From contig JABWDB010000008.1 of NCBI GenBank assembly GCA_019614645.1, forward strand, positions 5,208,001-5,272,000: a stretch of DNA of 64,000 nt, written 5' to 3'. This document shows positions 35,506 through 44,921 of this stretch, piece after piece (position 1 is the stretch's first letter; each line of letters starts with the position of its first letter). This DNA is from Stratiolaelaps scimitus (lineage: Eukaryota > Arthropoda > Arachnida > Mesostigmata > Laelapidae). The notes under the pieces are model-generated. The model saw only the letters and a list, made by a program, of their open reading frames with translations, made no database searches and was not told the origin of the DNA. The position numbers and the translations under genes were made by a program.

Positions 35506-35850
35506 CTAACGCAAAAGGCAATAGAAATAACGAGGCTGAACAGAGCTGTGATCGACCACTTCCTCTAAATCGTTATCGAAAATAGTTCGTATCCCTTCCC
35601 GGGGCGTACGTCGATCTATGACTTGGCCAATGCATTGACGAGGTCGCATTGACGAGCTGCGGTCAGCCAGACAAACTGTCAACTCATCGTATTCTTTCTC
35701 CCTGCCATTTTCGAGAGAATTACCAAAATGGACGTGTCGTCCTTTTCCTAATTGTTGTACCATCGCCTCCACCACGATCGTCGTAACCGTTGCCGCCGCC
35801 ACCTCCTACACCATTACCATCATGACTTCGTGATCATGGGAACACACCAT
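35506..35850 (-). CDS. Weak candidate exon, minus strand
   Basis: One minus frame is open for 98 codons (including LENGREKEYDELTVCLADRS). A second frame gives a Gly-rich stretch (GNGVGGGGNGYDDRGGGDG) ending at TTTTG/GTAATT. They use overlapping DNA, so at most one is likely to be real. No confident acceptor. Confidence 0.2.
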
Positions 35851-36385
35851 TAGTATCGTCAGTATCTTTGTCATTATTTTAGCACGAAAGAAAGCGATCG
35901 GCTAGCTACCATCCGAGCACACCCATTCTGCGTATTCACTCATGTGGGGTTCGGCTGCGTATCGGTGAAATAGCATACGAATGCACATCGCCCCACTCCG
36001 GCGCCAGGTGGCCCTTACTTGCCCACCATTCGCACCGCCATTTCATCGCGCCTTCATGTCCAGGCGCCAAGGGCGAACCCTCCTGTGTCCCGTCCCGGGA
36101 GGTTTCGATCGTCGGAGCGTTCTGCCTCATCTATTTTCAGTGGTCTCAATCAGAAATGGGCCTACCAGTGCACGCTTCCTTGTAGTGGGCCCTTCGTATA
36201 CCCTTAGCTCTTTGGCTCCTAGTGTCTCTATCTGTTTTCCCCTTTGATGCTGGGGACACGCCATCGTGGGCACGACCGGGCACCCAGGCGAGCACGGCTC
36301 CGGGCTCCGACCCACATATCTGTCTCCACTGCTCGTATATCGAAACAGGCCGGCTTTTTCTTGAGGGACCCCACACCTACCATAC

Positions 36386-36527
36386 CTCTTGCCATTGGCG
36401 CTACGCCGCTCAGCTGGAGGCGTTGTTTCTGCTGCTGTTTACTACTGCCGTTAGCCACTGTAGATGGCGACGCCCCATTGGGCGAGTTATCGACGCCCTC
36501 CACCAGAAGTTGGCAAGAGGTGGGTGG
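36386..36527 (-). CDS. Probable upstream exon of the minus-strand gene, Ser/Gln-rich
   Basis: On the minus strand a very strong acceptor (TTCCGGGGTGTACCTTTTCCAG) is followed by 142 nt encoding PPTSCQLLVEGVDNSPNGAS, PSTVANGSSKQQQKQRLQLS and GVAPMAR, and by a good donor (AGAG/GTATGG). It leaves one base, which would join the exon at 17820-17933 as a Gly codon. The 18-kb gap could hide further exons, so membership of the same gene is an inference. A 137-codon plus-strand frame overlaps antisense. Confidence 0.4.
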
Positions 36528-36817
36528 CTGGAAAAGGTACACCCCGGAACAGGTAGAAAACAGCGATGCAGCCTGCAGTTCTGCAACGGACCGTGCACTC
36601 GATATTTCATATGGTGGCGACGCAATACTATATAACACACACAAATACACATACACAACTGAGTTTCTACGAAGGTTGTGCTTGTTGTTCTTGTAGACAA
36701 CAAGGATATCTTGGATATCGATTCCATGTTGCACCGAAAGCTTTCATCCAGCTCCGTTGAAGAATCCGCAATTCGATCCAGATATGTAGGTTCTCTCTAG
36801 GCGAATAATGCTCATCT

Positions 36818-36848
36818 GTTCCAATGCGAACCATTAACGCATTGGAAC
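36818..36848. repeat. 11-bp perfect inverted repeat
   Basis: GTTCCAATGCG (36818-36828) and CGCATTGGAAC (36838-36848) are complementary, with a nine-base loop. Confidence 0.75.
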
Positions 36849-38041
36849 TGTAATGTTCAATGGAATGCTATATAGATACACAGGTTTGGTAAGCAAATTT
36901 GTATAGAAACTAAAAATCATTCTATCGAATCAGATGGGTGGTAAGTATATTAGAACTACAATACTAGCGTTAAATATCATAGAAAATAACCTGTCTGACT
37001 CGAATTCTGAGTAACACAGCTATATTCGCCGAGGTGTAGGCTCAGCCGCACAGACGGTATCGATATATTCATGAGGCACAACAAAGTAAGTGCGATAAAC
37101 CACGCACCAGCGGACCTTCCTTCAACAGCCGTTCGCTGGAATCTCGTTAGATCGCCCTGCATGTCCATCCGTGATGGATCAGAGAAAAAGAGGTAAAAGT
37201 TAACTTGGGAGACTCCTTGGTGTTCATTGTTGGCACGGAGATTTTTCCTTGGCCAGATATAACAGGACCGTAAAATAAGGCCTGCCTGATATTTATCTTG
37301 GATAATATGTGTTAGTTGACCGTGCCATCTTAGTTGGTCACGACCTAGCAATATGTAATTATACAATGATTATCTCATAAAATACCTATCTATTATAGTA
37401 GGAATCTTGGACGTGTAGCATGACATTTCACATGGTCTTCCAGCTGCCAGCATTTTGTATAGAAAAAAAATCACTGTCGATGATGTGGTCGGTGCATGCT
37501 AATGAATGTTTAATTAAAATATCCAACACCACAAGATATCGATCCTGAGATCCTGGTTGATAGTTGAGCGCGTACACAGACGTTCAACATTCTGAGAGTT
37601 TGGAGCTCATGAAGAAAACCACATGAATAGTGAAATTGACTCCATCTCTCCGTGGGAGGGGTGAAAACACATAAAACTACCGGAGGTCGTAAACTACGAG
37701 CTCTTTCTCAATAAGAGCACTATCTTCTTCTACATTTTAGCGACTAGCGAATCTTGCAACTGGGCTCCCGACACAAAAGCCTTTCGTCGATGGGCATCTT
37801 TGAGCATGGAAGCTGGCTGAATGAAAACCGAGAGTGAGGCTGGTTGGATACAAAAAAGATCACGTTTGCCGGCATATATGTATAGCTCGCAAATATCCAA
37901 GCGGCATCACGTGGTTAAAGCTAAAATTGTATATGCGGTGCTCAGTTATCAGACATGGTCACAGCATTAAGGTGTCCCTATATGGCATGCGGGCCGCGAT
38001 CTCAGGCTTCACACAAAGGAATTAATGGAGTACGGGGTATG

Positions 38042-38043
<2 letters not shown>

Positions 38044-38073
<30 letters not shown>
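38044..38073. repeat. (TA)n microsatellite
   Basis: 30 bp of AT dinucleotide. Confidence 0.95.
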
Positions 38074-38076
<3 letters not shown>

Positions 38077-38733
38077 GTCACTTACATCAGGTGGAACTTT
38101 CAGTCAACGAAAGCGGTAAGCACATTCAGAACAAGAACGTAATGTTATCGTGGCACATATTAAAGTCAAATTATAATAAATAGTATAGCATATTAAGATC
38201 GAGGGTTCCATGCGCAGCAATGCGCATAGAACTTCTCGCACTTGCATCAGGTTCCATTTTGAATAATTTCGACTGCACCAAATTGTTATCGTAATGTATG
38301 AAAATAGAGGTAATTTTTTTCTAGGAAAAATCATCTCACTTATTCACACATTGCTAGCACGGAGATCGAGGACGGTGAAAGAGCGGACCATAGACGTCGG
38401 GCGTTTTCAAATGTCGAGGTGCCCGTCAGCTGCGCGGTCTGACAGGCGTTGTCCGTGCATTGATAAAACTTAGCTAGACCCCGGCTGCTCCCACCAACAA
38501 CGAAGAAGACAAGAGCCCTTGACGTGACCTACACGTCATTATATCATCGGTTGATCCGACTCGGAAAGGCCTCTCTATGCAACGCTTTGGCAACGAGGCA
38601 GAAATTGTACATCAACTAGGGCATAGCATAGATGTCCGCACATGCACAGACCTCATCGGGAGACGAGAATAACAACACAATATATCACTCCAAGCTGTAT
38701 AGGGTCTATGGACGATACATGATATAATCAATA

Positions 38734-38737
38734 GTAG

Positions 38738-38766
<29 letters not shown>
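38734..38766. repeat. (AAT)n microsatellite
   Basis: About eleven TAA units. Confidence 0.95.
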
Positions 38767-38768
<2 letters not shown>

Positions 38769-39924
38769 AGAAAGTAAAGAACCAATGTGTGTTAATTTAT
38801 TCCTGAGACGAGTATGTATGCCGGGCTCCGTCCAATCGAAGACCAACATCGAATTGAACCGGTGGGCCGCGTGAGACGAGGCCCAGATAGGCATTTGCCT
38901 TGACCTCGATTGGCTGATGTATGACAAAATCATTATTATTATTATGCATATATAATGTGCTGGTATATTACAGTTTAAAAAAATACAGACAGAGATACAT
39001 CATTTTTTTAATGTGCTTGTATAGTATGATGCATGTTATTGTGCCGACGAATCAACGCGGCGGGGAGGGCTCGCAGTCGACAGCGCTTAGAACGAATGAC
39101 AAGACGATCGCTCAACTTTTGAACCTCGTTGGCTACGGATCGATTGGGGAACACATTCGATACAATAACAGATCGATGAAGTCGCAAAGTACAGACGAGT
39201 GCAAATAGTGATGGAATAGCACACTTGTAAAGTCTCGACTACGGCTCCAGTAGTACAAGTTAAATCAGACAACAAGCGTTTCTCGTGCCGCTGAAAACAA
39301 CACGACATGGTCACGAAGTCCACATTCATTCCACATTCATTATATATATATATTCAAACACACAATATATATATACATGAATATACATATATATATATGT
39401 CTAAATATGCCTTCTACGTATAAAAATCACATCTACCAGTGCACACATTCATTTTTTCTGTCACACCTTCGTTGGTCGGTAGGGGGCAGCTGAGCACCTT
39501 GAACGCAGCATAAATATAACTCGAGTTTTTTGTAGCAGTTTCTCTGCGCTCTTTTTGGAGAAGGAGATGGGGCTGGGTTAGCGACCGCTAAGAGCCCTCA
39601 GTGCTCAAGGTATCTCACTGCTGTTAAGGTCCCAGCGTTGCCCGGCGTTAGCTGACTAGCTGGCTTCGTACTGATGGTATACTGGCAGCGTTGGTGTGAC
39701 GGTACTGTTGTAACAACTGCTGTAATGGAGATGGCTATTCTCGCAGCAAATCTCCATATAAGGTAAAAGAACGAGAGAAAGGGTCAGGTAGAGATCAGCT
39801 GCGATGGTCTGCTCCGGTCTATGGACCCAGAGGCACTGTGCCCTGACCGGCCTAACGGGTCCAACAGACCTCCGCTTCTTCTCCAGTCGCCAGACGCCGT
39901 TTGCGCGGGAAGACCGACACTCAC

Positions 39925-39999
39925 TGCAAGAAACCATGGCAAACATTCGCTTTCCTGCCGTCGCTACTGCAACCATTCGCTTGGTTTCTGACGTTAGTG
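39925..39999 (-). CDS. Candidate minus-strand exon in GC-rich island
   Basis: A CTG-rich acceptor (GCTGCTACTGCTGGAAG) precedes 75 nt ending at TTGCA/GTGAGT. In the phase left by the exon at 40072-40292 it reads TNVRNQANGCSSDGRKANVC then HGFL. The plus strand here offers a competing first exon: an ATG at 39936 in strong Kozak context (AAACCATGG) followed by a Ser run and an AAG/GTAAGC donor at 40057. Only one of the two is likely. Confidence 0.3.
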
Positions 40000-40071
40000 C
40001 TTCCAGCAGTAGCAGCAGCAGCAGCAGCACTAGTACGAGTAGTAGTAGTTGGTCAAGGTAAGCTCTACTAC

Positions 40072-40292
40072 CTTCTGTCTGAGTGGACGTAGTATGTGTA
40101 TCTATCTAGGCATCGTATGTGAGCGAAGTGGACATCGTATCCGGGGAAACTAAGACGATCCAGGTCGGCCAGGCGTGAGACCACACCAACTCGGCCCACC
40201 ACTGGAAAGAAACCTTTCTCCGCCAGCTCTTCTGCAGGGGCTCGGTGGGGTTCCGGGGTCTTACGTTCCGGTACCGTCGACGCCCGCACAGG
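40072..40292 (-). CDS. Candidate minus-strand exon
   Basis: 221 nt on the minus strand start after ATTACCTCAG and end at AGAAG/GTAGTA. The peptide contains PEPHRAPAEELAEKGFFPVV, GRVGVVSRLADLDRLSFPGY and DVHFAHIRCLDR, which looks like a folded domain, but I do not recognise the family. Phase 0 in and 2 out. A short plus-strand segment (40238-40297) also has splice sites on both sides. Confidence 0.4.
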
Positions 40293-40462
40293 CTGAGGTA
40301 ATGAACGTCGTCGACCTCTTCTTCCTCTCGTCCTCCTCCGTCGTTCGGCGCTCTAGGCTCAAGGCGCAGCAGTGGGCTTGCTCCTTCTCCGAATGAAACA
40401 GCGCTGGGCTATCTTACCTCACGGCCTTCACCGGCTTTGCTTACGCGCCACACCTTTCTTGC

Positions 40463-40660
40463 TCATGCAGCAGCAGCAGCTGCCCCTGCAGCTGCTGTTG
40501 TGCGAGCGACAGTGCCGCCTCGGTTCCCTTGTTTCGCTTTGGCTAGTCGCTCTGTTTCGCCTCCACTGTCCTCCTCAGCCACCCTCTCTTTCTCAGCTAC
40601 TGATGTCCCGTTAGCCCGATCCCGCCCAACCGCCTGGCTGCCAGCCGGCCCCTCCTTCTC
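40463..40660 (-). CDS. Candidate minus-strand exon ending in poly-Ala and a stop
   Basis: A very strong acceptor (TCTACCGTGCGCTCCTCCTCAG) is followed by 65 open codons: EKEGPAGSQAVGRDRANGTS, VAEKERVAEEDSGGETERLA, KAKQGNRGGTVARTTAAAG and an Ala run, then TGA. The same frame is open again after this TGA up to a strong donor at 40417 (CGTGAG/GTAAGA). So either this is a terminal exon, or the TGA beside the GCT/GCA repeat is a mutation or assembly error inside a longer exon. Confidence 0.35.
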   Translation of the reverse strand, partial: EKEGPAGSQAVGRDRANGTSVAEKERVAEEDSGGETERLAKAKQGNRGGTVARTTAAAGAAAAAA

Positions 40661-41315
40661 CTGAGGAGGAGCGCACGGTAGACCAATAAAGACTAATTAA
40701 GACTCCTTTTTCCAACTACAGCTCTACTTCTTAGCTCTAGTGGCACTGCTCGTCCCGCTGCGTTGGCTCCGCGCTGCGTAGCTTGACCGAACGGACCAAG
40801 AAACAGGCGATACACAGGAAGCCTCCGTAGACGTCGCCGTCACCGGCCCGCCGCCACTGCCACCCCAGCCACATGGGTACACCGCCGTTAGGGCGTTTTT
40901 TGTCCAAATGGGATCCAACAGCGGTATCGCCGCCTCTAACAGTGACAGCCGCGGCCGCTGCCGTAACAGCACCGACGACAGCAGTGGACTAACGAAAGGG
41001 GAAAAAAAAACCGTCCACTGAGAAGTCTCCTAAGCTCTGAGTCTTATCACTTTCACCCTTCTTACGGCAACTGGCAGCAGCAACAGCAGCGGCTTCACCG
41101 CCACCGTGACCGCTCCCCAGCCGAGCTGTCATGAGGCTAACGTTCAGTCCGTCGGTCCACTTACATTGGCCGTCGCAGATGGCTCGCTCGACGAAGCCAA
41201 TGATGCCGGTCTCTTAGCGGCGACGAGGTCCGTTAACGCGGCAGGTATATAGGTGCGATAGTGGCCTCGCTTGGCCACTTCATGCCGTCTTCCCCTGTCG
41301 ACCCACGGTTCCCGA

Positions 41316-41332
41316 CCCCCCCCCCCCCCCCC
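41316..41332. repeat. C17 homopolymer
   Basis: Seventeen consecutive C residues. A likely site of sequencing or assembly length error, and it disrupts any frame crossing it. Confidence 0.95.
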
Positions 41333-41959
41333 GACCTGGCAACTCCTGCACGACCTGCACGAAGCGCTAGGTTGGCCGAAGTTGCGTCGATGGCGATGGC
41401 AAATCAAATAGTCTGTTTAGACACTCTCCTCGGAGATATCGACCCCCTCCGTTGTATTGGTTCGCTTACGTTTGTCTTAGTGCAGGCGGCTACGTCCATT
41501 TGCTAGCGCTCTTAACAAATGAACGAGGCGAATGCGGTTCAATTAAGTATCACAGAACAAAGTATAGCCAATTATAATTATGAGCGACAATTATACGACA
41601 ATTTATGAAGTCTAGCCTAGTCATGTACTGTTCGCTATGTGAAACACACTAAACAGAAAATATAATAGCAACGAAGCCAAACTTCAAATATATATATATG
41701 CATACATGTAAGCATTAACAATAATAATAATACAAAAGATATAAATGGTAAGGGACTATTGCATAATAACGTCATGATGAAATTTGAATACCCCGAATGG
41801 AGGCCGATAGATTTCCGGTCTCCGACCAAATGCCAAACGTACCAATCTCCCACGGTGATATATCTGAGTCCAACAATATTCAATATGAAGTAGAATAAGG
41901 AAGTGTTCGTTTACGAAATGAATATTTCTATGGATTCATATTATAACCATGCATACATA

Positions 41960-41964
41960 ATATA
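41960..41964. repeat. Target-site duplication, left copy
   Basis: ATATA, matched by ATATA at 44667-44671. Because the target is an AT tract, part of the match could be chance. Confidence 0.7.
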
Positions 41965-42399
41965 TGTTAATAATTGTGATAATATTTATAAACGGTTATT
42001 CGTGCTGGCTGATTCCGGCAAATACGATCCCTCGTCCCATTGTGGGGGAGGGACGGCTTAATCTCGAACGCCACATTGTTCACCGAAAGCTGGTGGCGTT
42101 CAATTGTAATTGAGGTGGCGAAGTGCCACGTCAAATTGATGAACGTGCCATGAAGTGCGTCGTCCCCGAACTTCGAAGTGCTTCGAAGCTAACATGTAGA
42201 GAGAGAAATAAATGACCACTCGATGTCGCGGAGAATGACAGTTGCCAGAGCGCACTTGTAGTGGCCGTATGACCTACTCATACATTGTGTTTTTAATATA
42301 GACCGTAATACCACAGAAAGGCAATTGGGTGACCCGGAACGGTACCAAGGAAATTTGTTCACTAACGATCATCTAGCTCGTATCACAACTTTCCTCACA
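41965..42399 (+). repeat. 5' LTR of the BEL/Pao element
   Basis: Starts TGTTAATAATTG and ends CCTCACA. Contains an internal palindrome (CTTCGAAG repeated around 42170-42190) and AATAAA near 42209 as a possible polyadenylation signal. It would carry the promoter. Confidence 0.93.
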
Positions 42400-42402
42400 G
42401 TC

Positions 42403-42420
42403 TGGTACCGTTGACCAGGA
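42403..42420 (+). promoter_or_regulatory. Putative primer-binding site
   Basis: Three bases after the 5' LTR the sequence begins TGGTACCGTTGACCAGGA. A TGG start is expected because tRNA 3' ends are CCA. The matching tRNA was not identified. Confidence 0.4.
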
Positions 42421-42550
42421 TAAAACTATACGATCACCGGTCCTTGCCCACTCGCCTGTAAGCTGCGGTCGGTCTCCCTCCAACGCACTGTAAGTGACAT
42501 TGCGATTTCGTCTTTAGGACACTAAGTGTTTGTCCCCCAACACAAGCAAC

Positions 42551-44092
42551 ATGCCCATCGATCACACCCCGCCATCAGGGCGTAACGTGCCGACGGGCTC
42601 TTCTGCAGCCACGACCAAACCCGCAAGCAGCACTACAAAGCTCAGTGTACTTCGAGGCCAACGCACAAGACAACGGAAACATCTCAACTCGACTATTGCG
42701 AAGGCGAGAGAATTCACGCAAGCAACAGCAGATACCACAACCTAGCTATCCGAGCTGTTGTCGAGCATTCAGCGATCATCAGAGAATATCCGGGAGGCCG
42801 ATCATCTCATCGTACACCATCCCGATTTCAACGACGACAACCTGGATGCAGAGTTGGATGAAGCCGAGGAATACCGAGTAGCAGCCGCCGATTGTTGCAT
42901 ATTTGTGGAACGCTTGCTTGCTGATGTTCAAGCCCGCCTTCCAACCGTGACTGGCGTGACGTCCGCACCAACCAGCAGCGGCGCAGCCTTTGGTTGGCTA
43001 CACAACGCCGGCTCTTCCACCCAGTCACATCAGGCACCTAGTATTACGTGCCTACCGCCGCCTGCAAGACTTAATATGTCACCCGACGTTTTCTCTGGTG
43101 ACCGAACAATGTTCCGCCAGTACACCGACCTCAAGGAGCAGGCTGAGCATTTGTACCAGCTCAACCGTCCAAGTCGCCAAGACCCGCCGCCGCCTCCAGC
43201 ATCGTCTACACGCAGCGACCATTGGCAACGTCATCGCCCACCCGGTCAGCAACAGCAGCCGCAGCATCGACGCGAAGATCGACCTACTCACAACCCGCCG
43301 CGGCAGCCCCCGCATTTTGCCGCAAAGACCACGGTTGCAGCCCCCGCTGTCCAGTCTCGTAAGAAGCCATGCTTCTTCTGCAAGGATAGATCGCATAATC
43401 CGTCGCGTTGTTCAAGCAACGTTAGTCATCAGGAGCGCCGCCGAATTCTGGACCAGCTCAACCGTTGCCATACATGCTTCCGACCTCGTCATGGTGAGGA
43501 CGAACGCTGCCCCGGTGTGTTGAAAGCGTGCCTGGTGTGCCAGAGTGAGCGCCATTACACTTCCATGCATCAGCGAGATGGGCTCGCGGAGGCCGCCACT
43601 TCTGGCGTTACCGTTACATCAGCATCATCGGTGCTGTCATCCTCGATACTAATGACCGCGGCAGCTCACGTCGTGCATGGTGGTAAGCGCCTGCCAGTCA
43701 GGATCTTCTTGGACCCGGGTAGCAATCTCAGTTTTGCACATCCGTCTCTTATTCAGCAGCTTCCTGGCACACGTCCTCTCAGCAAGGTGGACCCAAGAGT
43801 TCAGGGCTTCGCGGATGCCCGGACCATCACCGCCCAGCGACATCGTATCCGCCTGGCCAGCTACCATAACGACAAGGTCATTGGTGCGGTGAAGCGTGCC
43901 TTGTTCAAGACACTTGGTCGTAGTCTCGATAGTTTTGAGGGACTGCGAACGACTGTCTGCGACCTCGCAGGCCTCTTTGTAGACGTACCACTGACCGACG
44001 TGGAGAGTGGCCTCGAAGTTCCGCCTCCTGGAGGCAATAGGAACGTATTCAGTGAATTTTTCCGATGGGTATATATCCCAGCAGGCACCTGA
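42551..44092 (+). pseudogene. BEL/Pao Gag-protease-integrase relic (deletion fusion, one internal stop)
   Basis: From ATG 42551 the frame runs to TAG at 42743, then continues in the same frame to TGA at 44092. The N-terminal part (LRGQRTRQRKHLN) resembles BEL/Pao Gag starts. FSGD at about 43092 is followed at once by sequence that should come much later, so most of the Gag core (DUF1759 region) is deleted. Three zinc-knuckle-like motifs follow at 43370-43570: C-X2-C-X4-H-X4-C, C-X2-C-X4-H-X5-C and C-X2-C-X4-H-X4-H. The protease motif FLDPGS lies near 43706. Then the frame jumps straight into an integrase segment (IGAVKRALFKTLGRSLDSFE, near 43880). RT and RNase H are missing. The protein could still bind nucleic acid but cannot replicate the element. 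Confidence 0.88.
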
Positions 44093-44231
44093 GCTGCCTT
44101 AGTCCTGGAAGTAGTGTAGCCGATGCAAATTGCACCGGGAGTTCAATTGTAATTATATTATAATACCAAATTGTTGTAACAATGTTTTATTGTGTAACTT
44201 GGACTAAGTACCGTCCAATTTACAGGTGGAC

Positions 44232-44666
44232 TGTTAATAATTGTGATAATATTTATAAACGGTTATTCGTGCTGGCTGATTCCGGCAAATACGATCCCTC
44301 GTCCCATTGTGGGGGAGGGACGGCTTAATCTCGAACGCCACATTGTTCACCGAAAGCTGGTGGCGTTCAATTGTAATTGAGGTGGCGAAGTGCCACGTCA
44401 AATTGATGAACGTGCCATGAAGTGCGTCGTCCCCGAACTTCGAAGTGCTTCGAAGCTAACATGTAGAGAGAGAAATAAATGACCACTCGATGTCGCGGAG
44501 AATGACAGTTGCCAGAGCGCACTTGTAGTGGCCGTATGACCTACTCATACATTGTGTTTTTAATATAGACCGTAATACCACAGAAAGGCAATTGGGTGAC
44601 CCGGAACGGTACCAAGGAAATTTGTTCACTAACGATCATCTAGCTCGAACCACAACTTTCCTCACA
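44232..44666 (+). repeat. 3' LTR of the BEL/Pao element
   Basis: Same length as the 5' LTR. The only differences seen are near its end (CTCGAACCAC here, CTCGTATCAC in the 5' copy). Confidence 0.93.
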
Positions 44667-44671
44667 ATATA
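44667..44671. repeat. Target-site duplication, right copy
   Basis: ATATA immediately after the terminal CA of the 3' LTR. Confidence 0.7.
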
Positions 44672-44704
44672 TATATACAATGTTTTGTTCTACTCATTCC
44701 TCAG

Positions 44705-44919
44705 TCGTTCCGTAATCAATTTGGGTCGTGAGTTTGCTCTGGAGCATCGTCTTCGTAGGGAGGAACTAGGCACTGCATTAATCTTCTACACGAAATGTAA
44801 ATACGACGAATTTTATACGATCATAAAACTCTGCGATTCGCTTTTTGGATCTGCATTTAATGTCCGGATAGCCCCTGAGGTACTATGGGTCTATTCAGCT
44901 GTGCTCATAACGAAGAACG
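44705..44919 (+). CDS. Candidate exon, possibly 7-TM chemoreceptor (gustatory-receptor-like)
   Basis: A textbook acceptor (TTTTGTTCTACTCATTCCTCAG) precedes 215 nt ending at AACG/GTGAGA. The peptide has INLGREFALEHRLRREELGT, ALIFYTKCKYDEFYTIIKLC and DSLFGSAFNVRIAPEVLWVY then SAVLITKN. A charged linker with YDEF, then L-C-D-SLFG and a hydrophobic helix, resembles the linker-to-TM6 part of arthropod gustatory receptors (7tm_7). That is an impression from pattern only. The exon starts 38 bp after the BEL/Pao 3' LTR. Confidence 0.45.
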
Positions 44920-44921
44920 GT

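Larger units (their letters stand above)
105..36527 (-). other. Inferred minus-strand transcription unit linking the listed exons
   Basis: The exons at 36386, 17820, 16456, 12540, 10917, 9453, 8440, 8288, 7757, 5551, 5088, 2402, 1155 and 105 (minus-strand order) can be joined with continuous reading phase. The best supported junctions are 10917 to 9453, 5551 to 5088 and 5088 to 2402, where both splice sites are good. The weakest are 8288 to 7757 and 7757 to 5551, where the donor was chosen partly by phase. No promoter, start codon or 3' end is visible. The N-terminal part looks disordered and the C-terminal part is beta-rich. No gene name can be assigned. Confidence 0.45.
36850..39920. other. 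Stretch without supported genes
   Basis: (TA)n at 38044-38073, (AAT)n at 38734-38766 and broken AT tracts at about 39340-39400. A 129-codon minus frame (36977-37366) has no splice support or motif. Confidence 0.5.
39600..41510. other. GC-rich island with conflicting open frames
   Basis: Besides the exons listed separately, the minus strand has an acceptor after a T/C tract near 40965 (GCTGTTACGGCAG) with an open frame SLLEAAIPLLDPIWTKNALT, and a perfect donor (CCAAT/GTAAGT) at 41164 after KRPASLASSSEPSATAN. The plus strand has GPPPLPPQPHGYTAVRAFFV near 40850 and TATGSSNSSGFTATVTAPQP near 41060, with donor-like GCAG/GTATAT. Codon-biased GC-rich exons often leave antisense frames open. A 5' region of a gene is plausible, but the strand is unresolved. 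Confidence 0.3.
41965..44666 (+). mobile_element. BEL/Pao-type LTR retrotransposon, internally deleted
   Basis: Two 435-bp direct repeats (41965-42399 and 44232-44666) start with TG and end with CA and differ at only two positions that I can see. Both flanks carry ATATA (41960-41964 and 44667-44671), a 5-bp target duplication as expected for this group, although the target is AT-rich. The internal region holds a single Gag-protease-integrase relic frame. Reverse transcriptase and RNase H are absent. At 2702 bp it is far shorter than full BEL/Pao elements (typically several kb). It is young by LTR identity and non-autonomous. Confidence 0.93.
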
